A DNA stretch of 64,000 nt from Ilyonectria destructans. Its lineage: Eukaryota; Ascomycota; Sordariomycetes; Hypocreales; Nectriaceae. Numbering within the stretch: the first letter of the stretch is position 1; every line of letters begins with the position of its first letter. Location: the NCBI GenBank assembly GCA_020740775.1, contig JAHEWK010000011.1, positions 2,356,001-2,420,000 of the forward strand. Direction: 5' to 3'. The notes beneath the pieces were generated by a model that was not told the origin of the DNA, searched no databases, and saw nothing but the letters and a program-made list of their open reading frames with translations. The translations under genes were made by a program, and so were the position numbers. Shown here piece by piece: positions 1-10,272 of this stretch.

Positions 1-578
1 AGTCTGCAGTAAGTCATGCTCCTATTACGGCCAACAATGTACGAGTGTTAACATATTTAGGTCTCATAACGCCCATTGCCTACTTCCTGACTCCCTATTG
101 CGTGCTATTTGAAACCTCTCAGGCTCGCCTAACTGCCCTACTGTTGGTCATGTTCGTCAAGGGTGCTGCCATCATCGTCGGCTTCCCGTCCACCACCATT
201 CTTCTCACCAATTCGTGCAGCTCCGTGCGCGTCCTCGGCACCCTCAACGGGTTTGCAACCACCTTCAGCGGTATCGGTCGAGCCTTAGGCCCCGCGACCG
301 CTGGCGCAGCCTTCACATGGGGCGCCGACAACGGATACACTGTCGCCTCCTGGTTCTACTTGATGGCATTTGCTATTATCGGAGCCGTCCCGGTATTCCT
401 AATCGTTGAGGGCGATGGTCCGTCGGCGTCCGTGGAGAGCAGTGATGCTGAGGATAGCGATTCCTCGGCCTCGACTTCGCTCTTGATAGATGGCTCTGCT
501 GTTCTGGATGACTCCGACTCCGAGTGTGATGGACTGCAACCGCAAAACTACGGTACTATGAAGGGCAGGAGAACTTGA
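1..578 (+). CDS. MFS transporter, C-terminal part (gene enters from the left edge)
   Basis: This is the 3' end of a major facilitator superfamily transporter. The protein shows three or four hydrophobic helices (for example the stretches starting LTYLGLITPIAYF and ASWFYLMAFAIIG), a GF-P--T-L-TNS segment and a G-GRA-GP motif typical of the C-terminal half of fungal ZIFL1/YCR023C-like transporters. It ends in an acidic, Ser/Asp-rich cytoplasmic tail and a TGA at 576-578. A likely intron lies at 9-60: a GTAAGT donor at 9, TTAAC at 48-52 and TTTAG at 60. Splicing it keeps the frame (Ser-Leu-Ile-Thr-Pro), although the unspliced frame is also open to the edge. The substrate cannot be told from this fragment. 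The family call is firm; the subfamily is inference. Confidence 0.8.
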   Translation, partial: SAVSHAPITANNVRVLTYLGLITPIAYFLTPYCVLFETSQARLTALLLVMFVKGAAIIVGFPSTTILLTNSCSSVRVLGTLNGFATTFSGIGRALGPATAGAAFTWGADNGYTVASWFYLMAFAIIGAVPVFLIVEGDGPSASVESSDAEDSDSSASTSLLIDGSAVLDDSDSECDGLQPQNYGTMKGRRT

Positions 579-775
579 TGAATATGGATTTTGGAGGAGT
601 ACACGCATTCGTTTGCATTTGATGATTCACCGTTGGCGACTCATGGACTGAAGGCTGCTGGCCTCTAATCAATCATGTTCTGACGATTCGGGATTGCATG
701 GATACACGTAATAGGCATTGCATAATAGTGACATGCTGTTTAGGGTGGTATAATGGCTGAAGGGAGGATAAAAAA

Positions 776-1061
776 GAGTATTGCTATTCGCACACGAGGA
801 TATTGCTATCCGCACACAGGTACAAGCTTCTTTACTAAAGCATCAGCTTGGCTAAGGGAGTCAAAGGTAGTACTAAATGTCTGTCTGTCTAATTAAATTA
901 GACCTAAAAAATAAAATAAAATATTATTACTAAAAAATAAAATATTAGTCTTTAGAAAAATTATCTTCTACTCTAGGAGGATATTGTATGATTATTAGGA
1001 AGATTAAGAATATAGTTATGTGTGCAAATAGCAATAGGTATATGTGCGAATAGCAATACTC
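776..1061. mobile_element. hAT-like MITE with 19-bp perfect TIRs and 8-bp target duplication
   Basis: The left end (776-794, GAGTATTGCTATTCGCACA) is the exact reverse complement of the right end (1043-1061). A second, imperfect inverted pair lies inside (801-816 against 1021-1036, 14 of 16 matching), so each end carries two copies of a TATTGCTATnnGCACA motif. The element is flanked by the same 8 bp, ATAAAAAA, at 768-775 and 1062-1069. The inner 200 bp is very AT-rich and holds no ORF. An 8-bp duplication is typical of hAT transposons, and the element is far too short to code for a transposase, so it would have moved in trans. The flanking A-runs weaken the duplication call slightly. Confidence 0.8.
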
Positions 1062-1069
1062 ATAAAAAA

Positions 1070-1948
1070 AGTGTTTTGGGTGTCCGGGCGACATAATCTC
1101 TTCGCGATATTCACAAGCTCAGTCAATGATGAGTATATAAACTGTTTGTTTTTCCCTAATGGGATGTAAACCCCTATCTTCCAGTCCCGAGCGACAGATG
1201 GTTCTCGCCTTCGATGTACCATGCCATTTCTCGTTGATCCACACCATAAGCCGCCTACAGTCGTTCCTCGTCGCTCAGATGGTTCTCGTCTTGAGACGGG
1301 GGAGACGGGGGAGATAAAGTGCATCTGAATCAAGCAAAAACTTTAACAAGTCCAGGATCCAGCTGCTCGAAGACTCTTGTTATATATATTCAAGAATCTG
1401 CTCCAGCCTACATATGCTGCAAGTATGAGCCAAGGGGCATTATCTATCTGCAATCCTCCGTTGAAGGTGACTGGATGGTGATGGATTACTGCTGGCGTTT
1501 ATCTTGCCTGAGGCCGGCTGCCTCCTGTCTCTGCCTACTTAATCCTCCCCTTCCCTCCTTTATGTTTAACATTTTCTTTCTTCCTTCTTTATCTCTTAAG
1601 TCCAGCAGCCCCTACCTTGTCAGCGCCAACGCCCCCTTCCATAACGTTTTGTATCCTCGATGCTGACTTCTTCTTAGCTACTATCTCTCTCAACTCTCTT
1701 GCCTTCCGCTTTTGCCTCGACTACGATTCTCTTGCGATATCTGTCGCCTCCTCCTACGACGAGTCGCCTACCCGTGACTCCGACGACTTTGCTGAGTTTG
1801 AGTCTGATGCTGATGCGAGTATGAATGGTGCTGGCGATGCTGAGGGTCGGGGTCCGCCCGTCGTGAATAAAAGGATTAGTACTAAATATTATAAAGAATT
1901 CTGAACAACACGATGCATCTTCTCCAAGAACTAGATAAGGCCTAAATT
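1070..1948. other. No gene recognised; short unrelated open frames
   Basis: The stretch holds open frames of up to 115 codons on both strands. None resembles a known family or has convincing start and splice signals. The frame at 1617-1904 ends in an acidic Ser/Asp-rich segment and could be a broken exon of the damaged gene that follows, but it is in a different frame with no obvious intron. Confidence 0.4.
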
Positions 1949-2593
1949 GTGCTAGACCAAGACATGCTTCCCGTGGTCCTAGTCCCGCCACCAGTCATCC
2001 CTCAATCGGAACTACGCAAGATTGAGTATGTACTGGAAGCCTCCTTTTCTCTGACTCCAAGCTGGCTCAAGTTTCTTCAAGACGTGAAGAATGAACTACT
2101 GCAAGTCAAGTCAAACAACGCAACCTGGACCCACGCGGATGCCTGGGCTCTCGCCAAATTAGCTAACGAAGATACAATGGCCGATGTCAATCCTCTGGCG
2201 AGCTTCTCGGAGTACTTGACGGAGAATCCAAGCAGTGTCCGAAAGCTGAGGCTCTTGGGCCAGTTGCCTCAGAAGATCTGTCGCCTCATGGGTATTCCGG
2301 CCAGTCACACCTACGACGAGAGCGCCTAGCAGCAAGGCTTGGCCGACAAGCTATTCGAACGGGATTACCTTTGTTACTCGAAAATCGACATGATTTGTCG
2401 GGAAATTCAGCTCTCCTGGAGGGCATCTCCACATGCCTATGCCAGTGGTCGGCGAGGCCCGTGCAACGTTGGTCAGACCCTTCTTCGTCTTTTGGGGGAA
2501 CACCCGGTGATCAGGCAACAATCCAAATTCATGGACAAGGCGGAGTTTCTCCATTTGAGCCAGAAGGTCGAGGAGATTGAGGGTGGAAATTGA
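1949..2593 (+). pseudogene. Unknown protein interrupted by an in-frame TAG
   Basis: Two open segments, 1949-2326 and 2330-2593, share one frame and are separated only by a TAG at 2327-2329. Together they would encode about 214 residues. The first part contains a helical, protein-like region (segments VLEASFSLTPSWLKFLQDVK and ADAWALAKLANED); the second continues with KLFERDYLCYSKIDMICREI. The codon context at the stop (TAG CAG CAA) would fit a former CAG or TGG changed by one transition. The first segment opens at a GTG, so the true start is upstream or lost. I do not recognise the family. It may be a decayed gene or an exon with an unseen intron over the stop. Confidence 0.35.
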
Positions 2594-4681
2594 AACTCGT
2601 TTCAGTCCACACGAGAAAGACCATTGTTCGGACGGTGAACAGTCAGTTTCTCGCTACAGGCGATGCGGGAGGCTCGTGTCATCGACTACTGGGGCAGGCG
2701 GGTCAAAGAGGACAGTTGGGAGTTTCAGCAGACTCAGTCTTGTCTGAGAATCGGTCATTGTTTTCAGTTTTTGTCGTTTTAAGTTACATACCATAGTATG
2801 TCGACCTCGGTTTCGCTTATGCTTAGATCGCAACTAGTACATCACGTTATATATCGAAAACATCTCCTCCATGGCCAAAGTATTTCTCCATCTTGTAACC
2901 TCCTGTAGAGAGTTGGTCTGCCATAGATAAGGCAGCGGTCTACTCCTGGGTAGAGTACCCCTCCGGCCGCCTTTGCGCTACTACCCTTGGGCTAAGTTGA
3001 CAATGACGACACACCCAGCAAGAGAGCCACAATAACACAAAACACACTGATCTACGTGTTTCAAATACTCACACTAGCGCTGACGCCTGTCGATGGGGCT
3101 GCAGCAGGGCGCACGGGTGTGTTATTGGGAGAGCCAATTAGGGCAGGCTGGTAGACCAAAGAACAGACGAGAGCATCAGTTTATGGAGCCCAGTCTGTCT
3201 TTGAGGGTGTGCCCACCACTTGGTCATGGCGGACCGTAGTAACCATTTGTCTAAGCAAAACAAATGCTACCCTCACTGTAGGATTCTCTCTCTTTGTGTC
3301 ACAGGTAGGAGGGTGAACAGTGGCCAAACAAATTGCACAGACGGCACACTCACTGCCTAATCTGGACTACCATAGTGGGTTGCAGAAAGTATGCACCCGA
3401 TCAAAGTCACTCATACAATACGCTACCTTACATTAGGGTCCAAGTCATCGCCAGCATAAGGGTTAAGGTAAGAGTTAAGATATAGTACTTGTATTTATCT
3501 TGAGTGTTTATTCTTATTATTTTTTAAGATGCCTTATTATAAAGTAGCAGGAGATCGATTATGCTTAGGAAAGCTCTCATGGCACAGGCACTGGGGTCCA
3601 AACTTTCTGCGTCCCACTATGGAAACAATGGAAGGACAATGGAGGGACAATGGATGGAGCCTTGGCACCGATGGCTACTCTCCCTTTGTTCTTGGCACCT
3701 TGTCCCCGTCTCAGCCTTCGCTGTTCCGAGTATTCTTTATTCTGCCAGCCCAGCCACCAAAGGGCGCATCGCCCGTCCCCTTGGATTGGGATGACGGCTA
3801 ACCTTACAAAAGGGATAGTTCGTCTTTGACCAGCCAGAGTCACCGACATCGCCTCCACTTAAAAAGGGGGGAAACTCCTGCAACTTCGGTGTCGTTCCAA
3901 GTTGGCCCTCTTTGCATCGTCGCATGCAGTACGGAGTACAAGCGCAGACGTGCACCGGACGTACCCTTACTAATTCGATCTGATAAGACTCTCTCCTCCG
4001 GCGATTTGCTCCGGATCGACTCTGCGCGTCGCGCTGGGCTGCCAGTGTTCAGTGTTCCAGCGTTCCAGCGTTCCTTCCATTTTTGCTTTTTGCCCCTCGC
4101 ACTGCCGGCGCTAACCAGGGACCCCGGCAAACTGGTCAGTGAGGCTCCGTTGGCAGGAGGTACGTACCCCTCACAAGCCACTTCTTCGCTCCTCCCCCAC
4201 CTGCGCAACCTACGTCCTGCGACCTGCGGGCACTGAGACTTTGTTGTGCTGCTGTCGCGCAAGTGGTCGCTCCTTCGCCTTCCCAAGGAGATTGAACCTT
4301 AGTTGCTGACCTGCCTCCAGTCTTCTAGCGCCTCGCTCTTCAGCCTTGTTAAATCCTCTCCCGACACTCAACATCCTGGTCCTGCAGATTCGTCCTCTGC
4401 GCCGCCTCCAACGTCCGTCGTCGTTCCACTGCCGCTGCACTTGTGCGCCCGAGTATGCGCCGTCCGTCTCCCGGATTCTTGCTCCTCCCCAAATAGCCCT
4501 TCTCTCCCGCCGCCGCAGCCCATTGACCGTGCTCCTTCTGCGCTGCCGTGGCCTCGTGGTGGCTCCGTGCGAACCGCCACCGGCCATCGTCGACTGCGCA
4601 GCGGCAAGGCCATCATCGACGGATAATCACCGCCCGCGCTGGCCTGTCGCAACCGGGTCCAAGAGGACCCTTCCAGCGCCA
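2594..4681. other. Long non-coding stretch, its right part the likely 5' leader of the JmjC gene
   Basis: No recognisable gene is visible from 2594 to about 3800. From about 4040 to 4680 the + strand is strongly C/T-rich, as in many fungal promoters and 5' untranslated regions. The open frame that runs upstream from the JmjC start through this tract encodes low-complexity Arg/Pro/Leu-rich sequence and looks like translated leader. Confidence 0.4.
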
Positions 4682-6127
4682 ATGGAGTTCCAGCCGACGT
4701 CACTCGAGGCAGTCGCCCTACCCTCTGGCCCTCAGGAGCCCGCTCTGGAGATGCAGCCCGAGGCTGATGGCCATTCTACCGCTCATTCTGCCGTCGCTCA
4801 CTCATCCCACCAGCCCCCGCGGCCAGACGACCAGGGTGCTGTCCCTATCCCCGCCAGTTTCGTCATCCAACCAACACCAGCCACAGATGTCCAACCCCCG
4901 AATCATAACCGCAGCCTTCCCTCGCCAGCTATCGCATCCCCTCATCTCACTCCCTCACAGGGACTATTGCCGCATCTCTCCAACTGTCCCGCCTCGCCTC
5001 AGAGCTGTAGTGGGAGCTCCGACTTGAGCGATCTAGACCCCGAGTTGTTCCCCATCGACTGTGACCTCGATGGCCCCGCCGGCCACCAAGTATTGCGTCT
5101 CAAGCCGACTGTCGATCAGTGGAACGACTTTCCTGCCATGCTTGCCTTCGCCCGAAGTCGACGTGCCGACGACGATGGCTGCTTCAAGATTATCCTACCG
5201 CTTGAGCTCCAGGAGCCCCTCCCCGAGAAGAGTTCTCATAAAGTCCCGGCAAACGCATACAGGCCTAATCAGATCAAAAAGAATAGCTTCTGGCGCGTTA
5301 ACACTGTTCCATCTCTGGGCACCTTTGCGTCCTCCGTGCTCGGACCAGAGTGCACCACCAGTGCTGCCGAGGCCGTCGACAATCTAAGGAAAATGTTCCG
5401 AAAAAACGATCGCAAACAAATTCGCAATGTTCGCTATCGGGTCGACGTCCCCGCCTGGACCCCAGATCAGCGCCGTGCTGCTGGCGTACCTGAGCGGAGT
5501 CCCATCCATCCACTGAAAGGAGACAAGCTGGATCACACCAGAGCGATCATTCCAGGAATCCACACACCCTACGTCTACGAATCTGGCCCCCACTTTGGAG
5601 CGAGCTTCCAGATTCATGCAGAAGATTTCCGTCTGGTCTCACTCAACCATCTGTACAAGGGCCGAAAGATCTGGATTGTGGTCCCATCGACCGCAGTCAA
5701 CGTTGCTGAGGAGGCTCTCGGACGAAGAGATAGGTGCTCACAGTTCATGCGCCACCGTGCCGAGTTCTTCTTCCCACAGAAGCTCACCAAGCTCGGCATC
5801 CCCTTTCGCATCGTCGATCAACGCCCTGGAGAAACAATTGTCATCTTACCTGATGCATACCACGAGGGCTTCAGCACGGGATATACCATCGCGGAAGCAA
5901 AAAACTACGCCGACGCAGCCTGGACCACTGACACGTATCAGCCATGTGAGACGAGCTGTCAGCTCGTCACCGCGATTCCTGCTGACCTCATGAGACCCCT
6001 GGGAGAGGGCGAATCACGATTAGACTTGTGTACCGGCTATGATGCAGTAGTGATGCCTGAGCCGGCGAAGCGGAGGATGGAAGACGAGGATGAGGACAAT
6101 CGGGATATCAAACGAATCAAGGAATAG
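4682..6127 (+). CDS. JmjN/JmjC-domain protein, candidate histone demethylase
   Basis: This intronless gene encodes 481 residues. Residues 1-130 are Pro/Ser-rich and probably disordered. A JmjN-like segment (DFPAMLAFARS, then GCFKIILP) starts near residue 145, and a JmjC domain spans about 285-425. The JMJD2/KDM5-type active site looks complete: iron ligands H312 and E314 (HAED motif) and H394 (YHEGF), with N322 and K329 placed to bind 2-oxoglutarate. This predicts Fe(II)/2-oxoglutarate-dependent demethylation of histone lysine in the nucleus. There is no PHD, Tudor or zinc finger; the C-terminus is a short acidic then basic tail (KRRMEDEDEDN, then KRIKE). The frame stays open upstream to 4346, but that part resembles C/T-rich leader, so I chose ATG 4682. 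The fold is confident; the substrate is inference. Confidence 0.85.
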   Translation: MEFQPTSLEAVALPSGPQEPALEMQPEADGHSTAHSAVAHSSHQPPRPDDQGAVPIPASFVIQPTPATDVQPPNHNRSLPSPAIASPHLTPSQGLLPHLSNCPASPQSCSGSSDLSDLDPELFPIDCDLDGPAGHQVLRLKPTVDQWNDFPAMLAFARSRRADDDGCFKIILPLELQEPLPEKSSHKVPANAYRPNQIKKNSFWRVNTVPSLGTFASSVLGPECTTSAAEAVDNLRKMFRKNDRKQIRNVRYRVDVPAWTPDQRRAAGVPERSPIHPLKGDKLDHTRAIIPGIHTPYVYESGPHFGASFQIHAEDFRLVSLNHLYKGRKIWIVVPSTAVNVAEEALGRRDRCSQFMRHRAEFFFPQKLTKLGIPFRIVDQRPGETIVILPDAYHEGFSTGYTIAEAKNYADAAWTTDTYQPCETSCQLVTAIPADLMRPLGEGESRLDLCTGYDAVVMPEPAKRRMEDEDEDNRDIKRIKE

Positions 6128-6893
6128 ACATCGGCGCATTGGGAACGGTCTGGAGTTGCTATTTTCACGTCACGGTTGAGTTTATTTTTGGGTGGCAGGT
6201 TGTGTTACGGCTTCGGAATACCCAACACGCACGGCGTACTTCATCTATCAGGGCAAATGGGACATCATATCATGAGTTTTGATCTTCCCTCTCTCGTATT
6301 TATAACATACTCGACAAGCAGCATCCCTTAGCGTCTCGGGTTTACAAGGTTTGAGGCTGGGATTGCAATGACTGTCAAGGACCTAGGGCAGCTTTCAAAC
6401 TATTATAATGTCTGACCATTTTGACCTCATCACGCTCCCAGATTGTCTTCATCCCGTGTGTAAAGTGAATACAGTGTGATGCAAAGTCCTGATACAACAA
6501 AAGAATGCACTACATCACCTCGCTTGCTCATCACATCTAGCCCATTTTCCCGCTTTACTTTATATTCTATTCAAATATATACCAACTTCTTTTTATTAAT
6601 TTTCGAGTATCAGCCTGATATTTATCCTAACCCGAACCCAAACCCTTAAGATGGCAATACAGTACATCATATAGATTAGCAGTGCACACTCAGTACATTG
6701 CTTTGGATCAAGACTTTATACATTTCACTGTACTTGACATTTGTCATTTTTTTACGTTACGCATCATGTCTATCATTACTCCCACTAGCCGCTGACAATT
6801 GCTCCCATCATTACCAAATTCGTGCCATATAAAGAAGATGCCGGAGTATTTATCATATAGCTCCAACTACTTTTCCCTTCCTCCTTCTATCAT
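6128..6893. other. Convergent intergenic region, no gene seen
   Basis: This region lies between the 3' ends of two convergent genes. It becomes AT-rich near 6540-6620 and 6720-6780, as expected for terminators and 3' untranslated regions. No open frame, RNA gene or repeat is apparent. Confidence 0.4.
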
Positions 6894-8160
6894 CTAACGT
6901 CGCTCACGCTCCTGTCTCTGAAGCTCGTCCCGGAACACGTTGCGACCACCGGTGGTGCCCTGTTGCTGGAACGAAGGGGTGACAGGGCTGTTGGCCAGGC
7001 TGCCGAGAGCATCGCTGTCACGGCGGGGTCGCTCGGGAGCATCGCGGTATTCGGAAGCGAGACCAGCGGCGCGGGTGTCGAGCTGGATGCCGTTGTCCTT
7101 GCGGCCACCAAACATGCGACGCGTCTTGCGGCCGGTGTAGCCTTCACGCTTGCGGCTCATGATGTTGCCGAGTGATATCTTGCGGGTCTTGCGGTTCCAC
7201 AGGCAGCCACCGATGAGGAGCAGGACGATGGAGCCGAAGGCGACGGGCAAGGCGATGGTCAGGGTCTCGCCGGTTGGGGTGGGCGTTGCCGGGTTCTTGG
7301 GGAGCGACTGCTTGGAGAGCTGCACCCAGAGGGCGGTCGACTTGGTCTTGTCGGCGCTGCCCTTGATGTTGCTGTACAGGGTCAGGGTGACGTTGTGGTC
7401 GCCGGAGCCCTTGAGGTACTTGGACTCGACGGTCATGGGCCAGAAGCCCCAGGCGGCGGGGACGCGGGCGAACTTCTTAAGCTCCTTCATCTCGCCGCTC
7501 GTCTCGTTGAGGTAGTCGAGGCGGACGGCAACTTCGTAGGTGGTGTTGTCCTTTGTCTTATTGAAGTAGTCGGGATCCCAGGTGACTGGTAGCACACAAT
7601 CGTTAGCCCAGGGCCTCGAGCAATTGGTTCACTTGTGTTCACTTACTGTAGTAGGTTGAGTCGACAAACAGGGTGCTGTTGGACGCCGGGTCACAGAATG
7701 GCGCGTTGTCGCCATCCTTGTTGTGGCATCGGGCAAAGGCGCCCTCGCCGCTCTTGGCCGTGGCGGTCGGGTTGGGAGGGTCACCAGTCCTGGTGGTCTT
7801 CTTCCCCCATTGGGTTATGGTGTAGACGGTGGCGGTGATGTCGTGAGGGGCGCCGTGCTCGACTGCTGAGGTGGTTCCATCGATGACCGTGATCGAAGGC
7901 GTGTAGGTGGCGGCAGGCTGGCCCTCGTCGTCGACCGTGACCCAAGCGGCCGTCTGGTCGGCTCTCTTCTCAATGGCAGCCCGTTTGACAACTTCGGGCT
8001 CCTCGACGGCGCGAAAGCGAACGGCCGCCTCGTCGACGCCGTTCTCAATGGGAGAACGCTTGACGGCAACGTTGGGGTCCTCAACGCCACGGTAGCGGAT
8101 GGCCGATGCCGAGGCCGAAGCCACGGCGGACAGGGCGACGAGGATCGTAGACGCGTGCAT
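6894..8160 (-). CDS. Secreted type I membrane glycoprotein with repeated Kex2 sites
   Basis: There are two exons, 7647-8160 and 6894-7585. The intron (7586-7646) has a GTAAGT donor, a GCTAACG branch site and a CCAG acceptor. The 401-residue protein has a signal peptide (1-20), then two copies of a short motif, IRYRGVEDPNVAVKR (21-35) and VRFRAVEEPEVVKR (47-60), each ending in a KR Kex2 site; a third KR follows at 65-66. The ectodomain has several N-glycosylation sites (NST, NKT, NTT, NET, NVT) and beta-rich sequence. One transmembrane helix lies at about 281-300, followed by a basic cytoplasmic tail. I do not recognise a named domain. A cell-surface or wall-sensing role is possible; alternatively the N-terminal repeats are released peptides or simply a processed propeptide. 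Confidence 0.8.
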
Positions 8161-9371
8161 GGTGTTGGAGGGAGGTACTTAGACGCGTGCCCGAGGGTTC
8201 CGGTGTCTGCGCAATTGACCGGCCGGCTGGGGAGATGAGATGAACCCAGACAGATGGACGAGAGAGAGGATAAATAAAACGAAGGAAAGGAAAAAGGGAA
8301 GCGGGAAAATCGGGATGAGAAGGATGCGATGTGGATGACAAAAGACGCTCGGATGGAATTGGCCGCCAGCATGACAACCAACCAAGGCGAGGCTTTTTTT
8401 TGCTCCCAGCTTCCTTCCCTGGAACCTCTACGGGCCCTGTACTTCGAGGTTCTCCAGCGCGTGTGGCTAGCGGCAAGCCCCCCAGTGTTTTGCATCCTCG
8501 GGTGGCGGGCAGCGGGCCTACGGGGGACGATTCAGGGGATCCTAGCGCTCCAGGGGCTTCCAACATACCTGCGGCGGGCGCCCGTGTGGAGCCGGAAGGC
8601 CCGCCAGAAGGCTTTATCACCGGCACTACTGTAGGTACACGCCAGGTACGAGGGCCGCTGGGGGCGCCGATGGTGCCGAGCCTGATGTCATTGCCGCCAG
8701 ATTCGCTTGTCCCGGGTGCGCTGAGCTGATTGCTGTTCGGTGTTACTCTCTTGAGACAGACCTGGAGACGGGAGTGATTCAATGAATGCATCACAAAACA
8801 TCCTTAGCATATACAGGCGTTATGCATATTGTTTTCTCGCAACCCTGCCATTCTTGCTTGGATAATATTAGAAATTGGCGCATAAACTAGAAACCATTCC
8901 TTCGTGCCGATCAACCAACATCCCAACCCCGGCCCCATGGCTAGTCAACCTACCCTGTAGTGGTGTTTTTGTCAACGTCCGGTTTGCTGTTGGACTGTTC
9001 TGGATCGTTGGTAGTGTTCCTGTGCGTAGTGAAGATGTGGGATCATACGTGGATGAAACGTGAATCCGATATCTAATCAATTTATGTTGTTGGTCGGATC
9101 TGTTACGCGAATTGGGAAATGACACAGGCCAAGATGCGAGCATCGCGATTCGACCCAGTTTCAACATTACCCCCCAACAGCACCCAGTCCGTCAACTCCG
9201 ACGAAGCCGGGTGAACACATAAGAAACCCCCACTGAAAGATCAACAGTATGTACATGACCTCCCACCTGATTCGGCTAGAAGCCCCCAAAAACAGCAAAA
9301 ATATCTCACGCCAGGGCTTATGAGCCGCTTGTGCTTCACCCACCTCAACAAGCGGGTCCACGAGATCCTCT
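8161..9371. other. Intergenic: upstream region of the surface-protein gene, then nothing recognised
   Basis: The first 400 bp hold purine-rich tracts on the + strand (8270-8330), which are C/T-rich on the coding strand of the gene to the left and so look like its promoter and leader. Open frames here overlap that gene's shadows. Nothing is recognised from about 8800 to the tRNA. Confidence 0.4.
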
Positions 9372-9473
9372 GGTGAGATGGCCGAGTTGGTTATGGCGCC
9401 AGGTTAAGGTCAACCTTAACACCTCAATTTCCTGGTGGAGCAATCCTCCTGGGTTCGAATCCCAGTCTCATCA
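9372..9473 (+). tRNA. tRNA-Leu (anticodon AAG) with a 20-nt intron
   Basis: The full cloverleaf can be drawn. The acceptor stem is GGTGAGA (9372-9378) with TCTCATC (9466-9472) and discriminator A at 9473. The D stem is GCC/GGC, and the anticodon stem CCAGG (9399-9403) pairs with CCTGG (9431-9435). The anticodon AAG is at 9406-9408. A long variable arm (GGAG, CAAT, CCTC) marks a class II tRNA, and the T arm is CTGGG-TTCGAAT-CCCAG (9449-9465). The intron sits one base after the anticodon at 9410-9429, the usual position. CCA is not encoded, as normal in fungi. Confidence 0.95.
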
Positions 9474-9479
9474 GCTTTC

Positions 9480-9486
9480 TTTTTTT
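9480..9486 (+). terminator. RNA polymerase III terminator of tRNA-Leu
   Basis: A run of seven T residues begins seven bases after the tRNA 3' end, which is the standard Pol III stop signal. Confidence 0.85.
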
Positions 9487-10272
9487 GCCCTTTGACGAGG
9501 AGTTTTGGGAGTTTTGTTGGGTGATGTTTTTTTTGATACTCATCACTCAGTGTGAAGAGTTTTTAGTGTGGATGGTTTGCAGCTTAGCAAGTGGATAAAT
9601 AGCCAACCAATCATGGTATAGCAGTTGCGTTCCTTCATTGGAAACCCGAATAAACCTACCAGTCGGGCCTACTCAACACAAAGAGGGAAGAACAATATGT
9701 ATCGATAAAAGGTATTGGAAAGTTAAAGATTGGTACATAGGGAATACTTGTCAGTTAGACTTCAAGCTGTTTCTTCAACTACCTGGCCTAGCCTCTCAAG
9801 ACTCCCAATTCACCATTTATGGGCACCACAGGTGTGTGTGACATTCAATAGAGATGAATGTAGAGGAAGTCAACCCCAACAAGTCACTACTGATTGGCAG
9901 GCAAGCATAAGCTCAAAGTCACGTTCAACAGCTAACCATACTGAGGGACCGAGGGCTTCAATCGCCCTGGCGAAAGCGCATGGACTGATTCCAAGCTCTA
10001 TATCAGGAGCCTTGGCTAATGACCAATGACTATATGGGACGAACATGCACTGGAAGGGCGGAAGGATGTAAGATCTTGGAGGAATCATATCGTAACTAAG
10101 AAATAGAGAACTGGTTTTATCTGACCATCCTCAAAGACGCCTGCTCGCTTTCGTTTCCTGTACCCGACTCTCTGATGAGCATGTCGTAAGAACCCCAAAG
10201 AGATTCGCGAGAAAGGCAATCGCACACCAACAATCCGTTTTCGCCATGTAAATTGTCATAATTCCGATCCCT
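9487..10272. other. Intergenic, nothing recognised
   Basis: This lies between the tRNA and the 3' end of the DUF7726 gene. It contains only short, unrelated open frames on both strands. Confidence 0.4.

Noticed and set aside
4346..4681. Upstream in-frame ATG extending the JmjC protein by 112 residues
   Set aside because: The added part translates a C/T-rich leader-like tract into low-complexity sequence; ATG 4682 starts the protein-like region.
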